Assembly: GCA_016721945.1 (NCBI GenBank)
Contig: JADKHC010000002.1
Span: 124,001-188,000, forward strand
Origin: Verrucomicrobiota bacterium
GTDB taxonomy: Bacteria; Verrucomicrobiota; Verrucomicrobiia; Opitutales; Opitutaceae
Length of the DNA: 64,000 nucleotides
Direction of reading: 5' to 3'
The position numbers and the translations under genes were made by a program. Below are positions 33,051 through 42,147 of the stretch, piece by piece. Position 1 is the first letter of the stretch. Every line of letters starts with the position of its first letter. The notes under the pieces are model-generated. The model saw only the letters and a list, made by a program, of their open reading frames with translations, searched no databases and was not told the DNA's origin.

Positions 33051-33575
33051 ATGTGTATGAATATTTCAGCCCCTTCGCCCTTTCTGTACTTTTCACGCAG
33101 CGCACAGCTTGCACGCATCCCCGTCCTCGCAGTCGCGCTCACGCTATTCTCCGGTTGTGTCTCCGGGCATCACCACCGCACGGCCCGCGTAACCGTGGTC
33201 GAGCGCAGCGCGCCGCCACCACCGTCACGCACATTCGTGATGCATGAACCTCATCAGCCGTCGGTCGTTATCGTCAGGGAAACGCCACCACCGCCCGCCC
33301 GCGTGATCATTGTTGACCGCAAAGGCCCACCGCCGCCCGCGCACGCCATCGTCGTCCATACGCCACCACCGCCACTTCAGGCCGAAGTAAAAATCGCGCG
33401 CCCGTCACACCGCCATGTCTGGTGTGCGGGCCACTGGCGCTATCAGGGGGGCCGCTATGTTTGGGTGGCCGGACGTTGGGATTTGCCACCAAAACCACAC
33501 GCCATCTATAAAGCTCCGCATTGGGAAACTCGCGGAGGCAGCCACGTTTTCATCGAAGGCCATTGGAGATCGTAA
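33051..33575 (+). CDS. Proline-rich lipoprotein with YXWGXW-like repeats
   Basis: The 174-residue protein has a lipoprotein signal (VLAVALTLFSGC, lipid-anchored Cys about residue 36). The N-terminal half is His/Pro-rich with several PPPP blocks. The C-terminal half has HVWCAGHWRYQGGRYVWVAG and GGSHVFIEGHWRS. These aromatic W-x-x-G-x-W repeats are typical of YXWGXW-containing proteins, whose role is unknown. Two near starts (33051 and 33057) cannot be told apart. A terminator follows at 33630. Confidence 0.75.
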   Translation: MCMNISAPSPFLYFSRSAQLARIPVLAVALTLFSGCVSGHHHRTARVTVVERSAPPPPSRTFVMHEPHQPSVVIVRETPPPPARVIIVDRKGPPPPAHAIVVHTPPPPLQAEVKIARPSHRHVWCAGHWRYQGGRYVWVAGRWDLPPKPHAIYKAPHWETRGGSHVFIEGHWRS

Positions 33576-33629
33576 GCGGCGTTTTCACGTTCCCCGCGAA
33601 CCAACACTTACCTCCTTCCTAGTTCTCTC

Positions 33630-33656
33630 AAGGCGCGGCCCACCGCGCCTTTTTTC
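33630..33656 (+). terminator. Rho-independent terminator after the lipoprotein gene
   Basis: A perfect 9-bp stem AAGGCGCGG/CCGCGCCTT with a 4-nt loop is followed by T5. Confidence 0.9.
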
Positions 33657-33719
33657 ATAGCCCAAAGGTTCTTTCCTCTTTGTCTTTATCTTTCTCCCTT
33701 CTGAAGCCTATGACCCTAT

Positions 33720-33840
33720 GCTTTTATACTATAGTTGATCTTGGCTGGTCTGAATTTTAGGAATTTTACAGAAGAAAACGAAGGTAACGAAGAGATCCAG
33801 AAAGTACCAGGAGGTCTTCGTTCTCTTTGTTATCTTCTGT
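33720..33840. repeat. Dispersed repeat family B, copy 3
   Basis: It begins GCTTTTATACTATAGTTGAT; the hairpin arms are ACAGAAGAAAACGAAGGTAA and TTCTCTTTGTTATCTTCTGT. It matches copy 2 also beyond the hairpin. Confidence 0.85.
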
Positions 33841-33953
33841 TCAAAGTCTGATAGCTTGGGTCTGTTGGTATGAAGCCCGATTTTTCGCTCGCGTGCATGC
33901 GGCGGTCGGGATTTCTCAGAACGATCCGTCAGCCACCAACTCGGATCTGTAAC

Positions 33954-35138
33954 ATGATTTTATTCGAAGCGTCGCACACCAGCCACACTCACGCCCAAAC
34001 CGGGGTGCAACGGGTCGTGCGTTCGCTCTTCGGTGCGCTCAGCAAACGCGAATCCGTTGAACCCGTCTGCTTCGACCCGCATCAGTCGGCCTGGCGCGCG
34101 CTTCAGGACTGGGAGCAGGCAATCCTGAACGACACCCAAGGCGTTGGTTCGGCACATCGCAGCACCGACTGGCCGCTTAAAGTGCGGCTCGCTGGTTATG
34201 CCCGGCAGATTTTCAACGCCCGCTCCACCTGCCCTGCAGGCATCGCACTGGTCGCGCCCGAGATTTTTTCGGCCAAGATCGCTCGCGCCTACCCTGCGCT
34301 TTTCGCGCGTGTGCGCGGTCCGCGGGTGGCGGTGTTCCACGACGCCGTCGCGCTGAAACTCCCCGAATTTACACCGGCCAAGACCGTCGCGCGTTTCCCT
34401 TGTTACATGCGTGAGTTGCTGGCCTTCGACGGCATCGCCGCTGTATCCGAAGACTCGCGACAATCGCTGATCGATTACTGGCAATGGCTCGGCGTGCGCA
34501 AGACACCGCAGGTGGTCACGATCACCAACGCGGTCGAAATCCAGCGTCAAACCGAACAATCAGCCGTAGATAAACCTTCCGCCGACGCCACGCCCGTGAT
34601 TCTCAGCGTGGGTTCGCTCGAAGGCCGCAAAAACCATCTTGCCCTACTCAACGCCTGCGAACAGCTCTGGGCCGAGGGTCTGCGTTTCGAATTGCGCCTG
34701 ATCGGCCTCGCGCATCCACAAACCGGCAAGTCGGCGCTCGAAAAAGTCCGCGCACTCCAGACCACCGGTCGCCCAGTGCGTTACGACGGGCCGGTCGATG
34801 ACGCAACGCTGGCAGCGGCTTACGCCGGATGCACCTTTACCGTTTACCCTTCGTTGATGGAGGGTTTCGGGCTCCCGGTGCAGGAAAGCCTAGCCCACGG
34901 CAAACCATGCATTTGCTCCAACCGCGGAGCGCTCGGCGAAGCAGCGGAGGGCGGCGGTTGTCTCACGCTCGATCAGGTGGATGCCACGAGCCTCGGCAAC
35001 GCCATGCGCTCCTGGCTCAGCACGCCCGCCCAACTCGCCGCAGCCACTGAGGCGTTGCAGGGTCGGCGCTTCAAATCCTGGCGGGATAGCGCCGATGAGT
35101 TCGTTCTCTGGCTGCGTACGCTCCGCCAACGCGGGTAA
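33954..35138 (+). CDS. GT4-family glycosyltransferase
   Basis: The protein is 394 residues from ATG at 33954, where the GT-B N-terminal strand MILFEASHTSHTHAQTGVQR begins; a start at 33870 would add unrelated residues. The C-terminal nucleotide-sugar domain has ILSVGSLEGRKNHLALL and the acidic motif SLMEGFGLPVQESLAHGKP. It is closely related in layout to the GT at 36382-37461 (both start MI-F and carry the T-GV/LTRV-R motif), which flanks the other side of the SPT-like gene. Transfers sugar from a nucleotide donor, probably to a lipid or glycan. Donor and acceptor are unknown. Confidence 0.85.
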   Translation: MILFEASHTSHTHAQTGVQRVVRSLFGALSKRESVEPVCFDPHQSAWRALQDWEQAILNDTQGVGSAHRSTDWPLKVRLAGYARQIFNARSTCPAGIALVAPEIFSAKIARAYPALFARVRGPRVAVFHDAVALKLPEFTPAKTVARFPCYMRELLAFDGIAAVSEDSRQSLIDYWQWLGVRKTPQVVTITNAVEIQRQTEQSAVDKPSADATPVILSVGSLEGRKNHLALLNACEQLWAEGLRFELRLIGLAHPQTGKSALEKVRALQTTGRPVRYDGPVDDATLAAAYAGCTFTVYPSLMEGFGLPVQESLAHGKPCICSNRGALGEAAEGGGCLTLDQVDATSLGNAMRSWLSTPAQLAAATEALQGRRFKSWRDSADEFVLWLRTLRQRG

Positions 35139-35199
35139 TCTTCACCTATACTTTGCCCTTTCATTCCCGAGCCGAAAATCGTTAACGTAGACGGCTTCC

Positions 35200-36396
35200 A
35201 TGGCGTTCTCCCTGTTTTCAAAAAATAAAAAAGCGATCATCGAGCGTTGCCTCGACGACTACGCGACCAAGATGCGGCTCAAGTACGCGCCTTACTACCA
35301 TGCCATGGAGGCGCAACAGGGCACCAATATCCGGCTCGACGGGCACGACATGATCATGCTTTCGAGCAACGATTATCTCGGCCTCTCCTTCCACCCCAAA
35401 GTCATCGAGGCCGGCCGCGCCGCCATGCTCAAATGGGGCACCAGCACCACTGGCGCCCGTACTTCCAACGGCTCGCGCACCTACCACCTCGAACTCGAGC
35501 AAAAGATCGCCAGCTTCCTCGGACGCGAAGCCTGCCACGTTCACGCCGCCGGTTATCTTTCCTGCCTCTCGAGCGTCGCGACCTTCGCGCAAAAGGGCGA
35601 CACCATCCTCGCCGATAAAAACATTCACTCCTGCCTCTGGGACGGCATCCGCCTCTCGATGGCCAACGTCGAACGTTTCTCGCACAACAACCCGGTCGAT
35701 CTGCGCGAAGTCGCCGCCACCATCGACGCCAAAGCCGCCAAGATGTTGGTTCTGGAAGGTGTTTACTCGATGGAAGGCCACATCGCAAAACTCCCCGAGA
35801 TCATCGAGATCGCCGAACACTACAACTGCTTCAGCGTGCTCGACGATGCCCACGGCTTCGGCGTACTCGGTCGCCAGGGACGCGGCACGGTCGATCACTT
35901 CGGCCTCAACGACAAAGTCGACATCATCTGCGGCAGCCTCTCGAAATCGCTCGCCAGCACCGGCGGCTTCATCGCCGCGTCGCGCGACCTGATCGAGTAT
36001 CTCCGAACCAATTCGAAACAGACAATTTTCAGCGCCGCCCTTAGTCCAAGCCAGGCCGCGATTGCCCTCGCCTCGCTGGAAATCATGCAGACCGAACCAG
36101 AGCACCTCGAACGCCTCTGGAAAAACACAAAGCGCTACCGCGATATTCTGCACAGCCTCGGCCTCGATACTTGGGAAAGCGAAACGCCCGCCGTTCCCAT
36201 CGTGCTCGGCTCCAAAGAACGCGCCTACCTCTTCTGGAAAGCCCTGCTCGAAAACGGCGTCTTCACCGTCATGTCCATCGCGCCCGCCGTACCTCCGGGC
36301 AAAGACTTGATCCGCACCGCCATCTCCGCCCAGCACACCGACGCACAAATCGACCGCATCGGCGAAGCGATGGCCAAAGCGCTAAAATCGATCTAG
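35200..36396 (+). CDS. Alpha-oxoamine synthase, serine-palmitoyltransferase-like
   Basis: The 398-residue PLP enzyme condenses an amino acid with an acyl thioester. PLP Lys249 is in CGSLSKSLASTGGF, the cofactor-binding DDAHGFGVLG is at 215-224, and the stacking His143 is in NIHSCLWDG. The C-terminal stretch FWKALLENGVFTVMSIAPAV and RTAISAQHT resembles bacterial SPT more than BioF or KBL as I recall them. SPT makes 3-ketosphinganine from Ser and palmitoyl thioester. No biotin or threonine-degradation genes are nearby; instead an ACP fusion, KAS, SDR and GTs are. The gene overlaps the convergent GT by 15 bp. BioF, KBL or sulfonolipid (capnine) synthase remain alternatives. Confidence 0.8.
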   Translation: MAFSLFSKNKKAIIERCLDDYATKMRLKYAPYYHAMEAQQGTNIRLDGHDMIMLSSNDYLGLSFHPKVIEAGRAAMLKWGTSTTGARTSNGSRTYHLELEQKIASFLGREACHVHAAGYLSCLSSVATFAQKGDTILADKNIHSCLWDGIRLSMANVERFSHNNPVDLREVAATIDAKAAKMLVLEGVYSMEGHIAKLPEIIEIAEHYNCFSVLDDAHGFGVLGRQGRGTVDHFGLNDKVDIICGSLSKSLASTGGFIAASRDLIEYLRTNSKQTIFSAALSPSQAAIALASLEIMQTEPEHLERLWKNTKRYRDILHSLGLDTWESETPAVPIVLGSKERAYLFWKALLENGVFTVMSIAPAVPPGKDLIRTAISAQHTDAQIDRIGEAMAKALKSI

Positions 36397-37461
36397 CACG
36401 TCGCGTTCAACGACAGGGGTCACCCCAAAATGCCCGAGTAGCGTTTTGGCGGTGTCAGACCAGGTCGGCAACGGCCGAGTCGTCGCCTGCCGAACGAGAT
36501 CGGCGTAAAACGATTCATCCGTCAGCACGCGATTGAGCGCCTCGCTCCAATCGTCCAACCGGTTCGGCGCAACCGGCAGACAGCCGCCGGCGTCGGCATT
36601 TTCGCGCAACACCGGCAAGTCGCTGCACACGCAGGGAACGCCCTGCCAAAGAGATTCCAACAGCGGCAACCCACAGCCCTCGGACAGCGTCGGCGAGACA
36701 TTCGCGCGCACCGTGCGATAAAGCATCGCCATCGTTTCATCGCTAGCCGCTTCATAATAATGCAGCCCGGCGTAACGTTTTTTCAGCGCCTTGATTTTTT
36801 CCAGCACCGGCTTGCCGAAATGCGGATTCACGCGCCCCACCAAATGCAGGTCGAACTTCAATCCCTCGCGCCAGAGGTTTTCGCACACGTCGATCAAGAA
36901 TGACTGGTTTTTGCGCGGCTCGAGAATCCCAACTGACAACAATCCCGCGCGGCCATCCGTGCTCACTTTAACCGAACGTGGTTGCGCGGAAAAATCTGAG
37001 CCCAACACGATCGTCTCGACGGTCGCGCGAACCTCAACTCCTTGCCAGCGCCAAAACTCCAGCAACTCCTGTCGGCTCGCTTCGGAAATCGCGAAGACCC
37101 GGTCGAAACCCGCGAGCATTTTCATGTACTCGGGATGCCGGGCCACGCTTTGCGGCCAGGTGATATGCGGAAATTTCAGCGGAATCGCGTCGTAATAAAT
37201 CGCAGCCAACCGACAGCTCCGCACCTGGATAAAACTCCACAGTCCCGGAAATTCCTCCTCGCAGAACAACTCGCCGGTAAACCACCAATCGTCTTTCTCC
37301 AGTTTCAGTTTCTCGGCTGACGCCGAGATACATGTCTCCCGCTGCAGCAGCGAAACGGGCCGCACCGCTTTGCCAAATTCTTTGAGCAATCGACGCGTCA
37401 CCCGGGTCAAACCCGAGTTATGGCTGGAACGCTGCGTGCGACTGACATCGAAATAGATCAT
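36382..37461 (-). CDS. GT4-family glycosyltransferase
   Basis: The 359-residue GT-B enzyme opens MIYFDVSRTQRSSHNSGLTR and has the donor-binding motif LSVGILEPRKNQSFL and acidic motif SEGCGLPLLESLWQGVP. It is a paralog of the GT at 33954-35138. It is the last gene of the minus-strand lipid operon and overlaps the upstream GT by 4 bp (ATGA). Its stop TAG lies inside the 3' end of the SPT-like gene (convergent 15-bp overlap). The position suggests it adds a sugar to the lipid made by the operon. Confidence 0.85.
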   Translation of the reverse strand: MIYFDVSRTQRSSHNSGLTRVTRRLLKEFGKAVRPVSLLQRETCISASAEKLKLEKDDWWFTGELFCEEEFPGLWSFIQVRSCRLAAIYYDAIPLKFPHITWPQSVARHPEYMKMLAGFDRVFAISEASRQELLEFWRWQGVEVRATVETIVLGSDFSAQPRSVKVSTDGRAGLLSVGILEPRKNQSFLIDVCENLWREGLKFDLHLVGRVNPHFGKPVLEKIKALKKRYAGLHYYEAASDETMAMLYRTVRANVSPTLSEGCGLPLLESLWQGVPCVCSDLPVLRENADAGGCLPVAPNRLDDWSEALNRVLTDESFYADLVRQATTRPLPTWSDTAKTLLGHFGVTPVVERDVLDRF

Positions 37462-38669
37462 GGTTGCACCGCTTTCTGAAACAACGCGTGCAGACGCGCA
37501 GCATTTTTATGCGCATCGTAATTCTGCTCCGTCCAGGCGCGCGCCGCAGCCTGTAAGCGAGCAGCCAAACCATCGTCGGTAGCCAACCGACAAAGCGCAG
37601 TTTCCCAGGCCGCAGCATCAGTCACCTCGGCGACTAGTCCGGTCCGTTCGTGCGCGATCGCCTCGGTCGTGCCCGCTACAGGCGAAGTCACCACGAGCGT
37701 GCCCGCCGCCATCGCCTCGGGAATAACATTGGGCAAGCCATCGCGATCACCGCTCGGCGCAATCACACCGGTATGCACCAACACATCGGCCCACTCGAAT
37801 TGCTTCCAAACTTCAGGCTGCGAAAGATGACCTGTCAGCTCAACTTTGCCGGTCAGTCCTAGTTCGTCAATCTGGCGCTCAAGCTCCGGCCGCAGCGGGC
37901 CATCGCCCACAATGTGTGCGGAAAAATCAACATTGTTGGCTTTCAAACGCGCATAAATCCGCAGCTGGTGATCGAGCCCTTTCTTTTCCACGAGCCGCGC
38001 CACGCACACGATGCGCAAGGGATTTCTGCTCGCGCGCAAAGCTTTGAGCACAGGGAAACGTTCCAGGCCGCGACGTATAACCTGAACACGATCAGCATTG
38101 ATCCCGCGCTCAAGCAGCGAGGTTTTGGCCATCTCGGTCGAGGTGTGAATAAAACGCGCATCAGCTAATTTTTCGTTCAACCACCAGTCACCGCCATGTT
38201 CGTAAATATCGTAGGCGTGTGCAGCGCCACTGTAACGGTGCCGGTTCATTCTCGCCAGGCACCAAGCCGCAGTCGCAGGCGCCCCGCCCCAGGCCGCATG
38301 AATGAGATCGGGCGGACTCTGGCGAAAGGTTCGGTAAGACACGGCGGCAAAGCCCGCACCGAGCATGTTCTCCCAGAAATTCAGCCAGGAAGGCGCTTTG
38401 CGCGTGAACAAGCCCCGCAGTAGAATCCCGAAGACGTCCCAGCGCGTCAGCGCAGCCCAGGGAATAACCCAGAGGACGTGCAGCAGTCGCCACTTATTGA
38501 ATACCTGCACAGGCGTACCGGCAAACTCCGGTCCACCGCCCCAGAGCGAATAAATGCGCAGATCGAGCCCCAGCCGTTGCATGGCAGCGATCTCGCGCTG
38601 CAAAAACGTCTCCGTCGACTTCGGGAAAGTCGTGAAGAGATAAGCGATGGTAAGCCGTTCGGTACTCAA
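37458..38669 (-). CDS. GT4-family glycosyltransferase
   Basis: The 403-residue enzyme resembles exopolysaccharide (colanic-acid-type) transferases: N-terminal YLFTTFPKSTETFLQREI and C-terminal RIVCVARLVEKKGLDHQLR, GDRDGLPNVIPEAMAAGTLV. The start codon is TTG at 38669, 4 bp after the GT28 stop; no ATG or GTG fits better. The tight spacing on both sides shows cotranscription with the lipid genes. Confidence 0.87.
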   Translation of the reverse strand: MSTERLTIAYLFTTFPKSTETFLQREIAAMQRLGLDLRIYSLWGGGPEFAGTPVQVFNKWRLLHVLWVIPWAALTRWDVFGILLRGLFTRKAPSWLNFWENMLGAGFAAVSYRTFRQSPPDLIHAAWGGAPATAAWCLARMNRHRYSGAAHAYDIYEHGGDWWLNEKLADARFIHTSTEMAKTSLLERGINADRVQVIRRGLERFPVLKALRASRNPLRIVCVARLVEKKGLDHQLRIYARLKANNVDFSAHIVGDGPLRPELERQIDELGLTGKVELTGHLSQPEVWKQFEWADVLVHTGVIAPSGDRDGLPNVIPEAMAAGTLVVTSPVAGTTEAIAHERTGLVAEVTDAAAWETALCRLATDDGLAARLQAAARAWTEQNYDAHKNAARLHALFQKAVQP

Positions 38670-38673
38670 GGCT

Positions 38674-39876
38674 TTATTGCTCGATCGGGAACGGACGCCG
38701 GGTGAGCTTCGGATTGTTCACTTCGCAAGCCAGGTTGACCAACTCGTCGATCACGACGGTGGGATTTTCCTCGTAACGCAGATCTAAAAATAATTTCCGG
38801 TAGGTGTCGTAGTCCGAACCATCCGCCATCCACCCGTTTATAATGCGGCCGAAATCAGCAGCATCCTCGACTTTTTCGGAGCGAGCGCCGTTGCGGAAAA
38901 ATTTCCAGGTGAGCGACTCTTGCGGCATGATTCCACCAAACGCATTGAAGATGATGGGACATCTGAAGTGCAGGGCCTTGGCGCAGGTAGTCGTGCCGCC
39001 GCGAGTCACAATCGCATCGCTGCACTGCATGAGCAGGTGGACATCGTCGGAGTAGCCTTCGATATAAAGATTCAGTTCCGGGTGCTCTGATCGCCAGTGC
39101 AGGAGTTCGTGAAAAATGTCCTTATTGCGTCCACAAATTACGATCGCCTGACAGCGTTCGGCGTGACGCAGCAAAGTCGGCAGCAACACGAGATGGTTAT
39201 TCGCGCCATTGCCGCCTGTTGCGAGAAACACGGTAAACAGATCGGGCCGCAAACCCAGTTTTTCGACACGATGCTTCGCGCGGTCTTCGGGGCTCAAAAC
39301 TTCAACGTGCGAGCGCGGACGCATCATGTGACCGCGTACAATCGCACGATCAGGCGCGATGCCTTTTTTGACCGCAAAATCGCGCGCCGTCGGCGTACGC
39401 GAAATATAGAGATCAACCGTCGGCTCGATCCAGTTGATGCTGTAGCCCCAGCCTCCGGAAAATTCACCGCAATAGGTCGCACAGCGCACTTTGTCGTCAC
39501 CAAGGATTTTTCGCGCGAGCTGAAAATAGCCGCGATTCAAACAATCATGCACGCTGAAGACCAGATGCGGGCGATACTCAGTGAGAACCCTAGTGTAATA
39601 GGCCCGCCCAAACCGCACGTTGTTTCGATTCAGAAAGCAGAGCAGTTCGATGATGGCGTAGTACGCCGCGTGCAATACCGGCAGCCGCTTCTGGATCCAA
39701 TTATAGAGATTAACGCCGGTTCGGTTTACCACCGAAGACTTCTCGAGCATCTGCTCGATGCGCACATCGACCGCGTGCCGGTAGAGCTGGAAACACCATT
39801 CAGCAAACGCTTCAGCTCGGGCGTCGTGGCCACCACCTGTGCTTGAGGTAAGAACAAGAATCCGAACTTTTGCCAT
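38674..39876 (-). CDS. MGDG-synthase-like glycosyltransferase (GT28)
   Basis: The protein is 400 residues from ATG at 39876, 2 bp after the SDR stop. The N-terminal acceptor domain starts VRILVLTSSTGGGHDARAEA, the hallmark of monogalactosyldiacylglycerol and processive diacylglycerol glucosyltransferases. The C-terminal donor domain has FLATGGNGANNH and the donor-site motif DAIVTRGGTTTCAKAL. It probably transfers Glc or Gal to a lipid acceptor at the inner membrane; galE at 1001 could supply UDP-Gal. Upstream in-frame residues (to 39981) overlap the SDR and are not used. Confidence 0.85.
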   Translation of the reverse strand: MAKVRILVLTSSTGGGHDARAEAFAEWCFQLYRHAVDVRIEQMLEKSSVVNRTGVNLYNWIQKRLPVLHAAYYAIIELLCFLNRNNVRFGRAYYTRVLTEYRPHLVFSVHDCLNRGYFQLARKILGDDKVRCATYCGEFSGGWGYSINWIEPTVDLYISRTPTARDFAVKKGIAPDRAIVRGHMMRPRSHVEVLSPEDRAKHRVEKLGLRPDLFTVFLATGGNGANNHLVLLPTLLRHAERCQAIVICGRNKDIFHELLHWRSEHPELNLYIEGYSDDVHLLMQCSDAIVTRGGTTTCAKALHFRCPIIFNAFGGIMPQESLTWKFFRNGARSEKVEDAADFGRIINGWMADGSDYDTYRKLFLDLRYEENPTVVIDELVNLACEVNNPKLTRRPFPIEQ

Positions 39877-39878
39877 GG

Positions 39879-40709
39879 TCAGACGGCTCCAAAATAACGC
39901 GCGGTGATCGCGCGGCGCAGCCCCGATGGGGCGAAGCGAATAAGAAACGGCGCGAGATGCGCCTGAAAAAAGGAACCGCACCGGACCGTGCCGGAGCGTT
40001 GCCGCAAGAGTGCTTTGCGCAAACCGGCCGCGATGTATTTTGGCGGTGGCGCATCGTTTAGGTTTTTCTCCAGCCCCCGCCAGGCGCTGGCCAAGCGCGC
40101 ATCATCGCTGCCAGAGACGGCCTTCGCTTGCATGGTGTTATTAAATCCTGTGCGAAAGTCACCCGGGCGAAAATCGATGACAACTACGCCCGTGCCACGC
40201 GTTTCGAAGATCAGACTCTCGCTCAGCGCGGAGAGACCGGCCTTGGCGACGTTGTACCCGCTCATGAAAGGCAGAGGAAAATCCGTCGCCAACGACGCCA
40301 CGTTTACGAGACAGCCACGCTTTTTAGCCAGCATACCGCGAAGCGCTGTGTGCGATAAACGTGCCTTCGTGCCGATCATCGCGTCGAATTGTTTCTGCCA
40401 AATCGAAAAATCAACTCCAGTGAAAGGCGCAAAAACACCATAGCCGGCGTTATTGACGACCAAGTCGAAACCGCCAGCTGCAGTCGCGGCGTTCGCGAAG
40501 GCAGACTCGGCTTCTTCGGGGTTATCCAGATCGAGCACCACGGCGGAGAAATTGCTGTTCACCTCCAGCGACGTGAGCCGGGCAGCATCACGGGCCGTGC
40601 CCCACACGCGTACACCCTCGGCCAACAACAGTTCTACAATCGCGCGGCCGAGTCCTGCGGATGCTCCCGTGACAAATGCCGTGCGATACAGACTGGAAAG
40701 AAGCGCCAC
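39879..40709 (-). CDS. Short-chain dehydrogenase/reductase
   Basis: The protein is 276 residues from GTG at 40709, which gives a 4-bp gap to the KAS stop like the other junctions in this operon; ATG at 40778 would overlap KAS by 65 bp. The NAD(P) motif is VTGASAGLGRAIV, the structural NNAGYG motif follows, and the YxxxK pair is in SGYNVAKAGLSALS. A likely job is reducing a 3-keto group, either 3-ketoacyl-ACP or 3-ketosphinganine. The long basic C-terminus (residues 225-276) resembles membrane-associated 3-ketosphinganine reductases, but that is weak evidence. Confidence 0.82.
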   Translation of the reverse strand: MALLSSLYRTAFVTGASAGLGRAIVELLLAEGVRVWGTARDAARLTSLEVNSNFSAVVLDLDNPEEAESAFANAATAAGGFDLVVNNAGYGVFAPFTGVDFSIWQKQFDAMIGTKARLSHTALRGMLAKKRGCLVNVASLATDFPLPFMSGYNVAKAGLSALSESLIFETRGTGVVVIDFRPGDFRTGFNNTMQAKAVSGSDDARLASAWRGLEKNLNDAPPPKYIAAGLRKALLRQRSGTVRCGSFFQAHLAPFLIRFAPSGLRRAITARYFGAV

Positions 40710-40713
40710 GTGA

Positions 40714-41973
40714 TCAGGCCCGCCGAAGCACGAGGCTGACATTGGCCCCGCCGAAGCCGCTACTGTTGTTGAGGGCAACGTCGACCTGCCGCGCTTCTGT
40801 TTTTAGCGGGATGTTGAGATCGGCGCAGGCTGGATCGATATTCGTGATATTGGCCGAACCAGGTACGAAACCATCGCGCAGAGCCAAAGCGCAGAAGCCC
40901 GTCTCCATCGCGCCAGCCAGCGAAAGGCCGTGACCGGTGAGCGCTTTCGTGCTGCTGACCGCAGGGCGCGCACCCGAGGGAGAAAACACCGCACGAAGCG
41001 CTTTCGCCTCTGAAATATCGCCAATAGGCGTGGAAGTACCGTGCGCGTTGATGTAGCCAATATCGCCGGGAGCGACCTTGGCGGAGCGAAGCGCATTCTC
41101 GATGGCAGAGCGCAAACCCAAGCCTTCGGGATGGGAAATCGCGACGTTGTAGCCGTCCGAGGCCTGACCCCAACCAGCGACTTCGCAATAAGGCTGCACA
41201 CCGCGACGCGCGACCTCGTCTTCGCTTTCGAGCACCACAACAGTCGCACCGCCGGTGCCGACAAATCCATCGCGCGCCACATCGAAGGGTCGCGAAGCTT
41301 TGTTCGGATCGCTCTGCAACGACAGCGCACGCATGCCGGCAAACGGCAGGATGCTGTTGATATTAATATCCTCCGCGCCGACCACGAACATTCGTTTCTG
41401 GCGGCCGAGGGCGATCTCATCGTGGGCAAAACCCATGCCGTGAGCCGAGGAGGCGCAAGCCGAGGAAAAACCGCAGGAAGCGCCTTTGATTTTGAAATGC
41501 GCAACGAGGTTAAAATTCAATGTACCCGCGATCGAGGCCACGATCCCCATCGGCGAACAACGCATGACGCCCTGCGTATGCATGCGCTGCATCATATTCC
41601 CGAGCATGTGGGGGGAACCACCCGATGAGGCATAAAGTCCGGTCTGGCTATTGGAATAATCGGCCTCGGAAAGCTTGGCGTCCTCGAGGGCCTGCAACAT
41701 GGCGCAATACGCGTAGAGCACGTTCGAACTCATGCTGCGGATAAGTTCCCGTTTAACCGTATAACGTTCGGGATAAGTCCAGTCCTCGGGATCGAGCGAA
41801 TCGGCTGAGAAACCTTTGAGCGTCGCCGCGACTTTCACCGGGATTTCCGGTTTCTGAAACGGCGGGTACAGCTCGATACCATGTCGCAGTTCGCGCAGGC
41901 TTTGGGTAACCGCCGCCTTGTCGTTGCCTATGCTGGTGATAAAACCGAGACCGGTGATGAAAACCTTGGGCAT
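40714..41973 (-). CDS. Beta-ketoacyl-ACP synthase II
   Basis: The 419-residue condensing enzyme is complete, with the Cys-His-His triad Cys173 (SSACASSAHG), His311 (NAHGTSTPIGD) and His348 (KALTGHGLSLAGA). It is divergent in sequence from the partial KAS at 1-940 and sits between the ACP-dehydratase fusion and the SDR, so it probably elongates or builds a dedicated acyl chain. The three functions (KAS, SDR, dehydratase) form a mini fatty-acid synthase. An enoyl reductase is not encoded nearby, so it might be borrowed from housekeeping FabI/FabK, or the product may stay unsaturated. Confidence 0.93.
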   Translation of the reverse strand: MPKVFITGLGFITSIGNDKAAVTQSLRELRHGIELYPPFQKPEIPVKVAATLKGFSADSLDPEDWTYPERYTVKRELIRSMSSNVLYAYCAMLQALEDAKLSEADYSNSQTGLYASSGGSPHMLGNMMQRMHTQGVMRCSPMGIVASIAGTLNFNLVAHFKIKGASCGFSSACASSAHGMGFAHDEIALGRQKRMFVVGAEDININSILPFAGMRALSLQSDPNKASRPFDVARDGFVGTGGATVVVLESEDEVARRGVQPYCEVAGWGQASDGYNVAISHPEGLGLRSAIENALRSAKVAPGDIGYINAHGTSTPIGDISEAKALRAVFSPSGARPAVSSTKALTGHGLSLAGAMETGFCALALRDGFVPGSANITNIDPACADLNIPLKTEARQVDVALNNSSGFGGANVSLVLRRA

Positions 41974-42071
41974 GTAATTTTACGGCTGAATGAAATCAAC
42001 GTGAGTGTGAGGTCGACCGAGCATAAACAGCGCGGGGCAAATCACCGTTTTTGTATCGTGTCGCCCCCTGT

Positions 42072-42090
42072 TCAACGGCAGAGCCGTTGA
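42072..42090. other. Hairpin between the ACP-dehydratase and KAS genes
   Basis: A perfect 8-bp inverted repeat TCAACGGC-AGA-GCCGTTGA lies in the 174-bp gap. It has no T-run on either strand, so it is probably a processing, attenuation or operator site rather than a terminator. Confidence 0.4.
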
Positions 42091-42147
42091 CCGCGCAACA
42101 GCAAATCTTACGCGGATTCCGGCCTGCCAAAACCGCCTCTCACATAT

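Larger units (their letters stand above)
33576..33953. other. Intergenic region before the lipid/glycolipid cluster
   Basis: It contains the terminator at 33630-33656 and repeat B (33720-33840). The 110 bp before the glycosyltransferase start carry no recognised signal. Confidence 0.7.

Noticed and set aside
35218..36348. 376-codon minus-strand frame opposite the SPT-like gene
   Set aside because: It is Gly/Asp/Val-rich antisense of a complete PLP enzyme, with no domain of its own.
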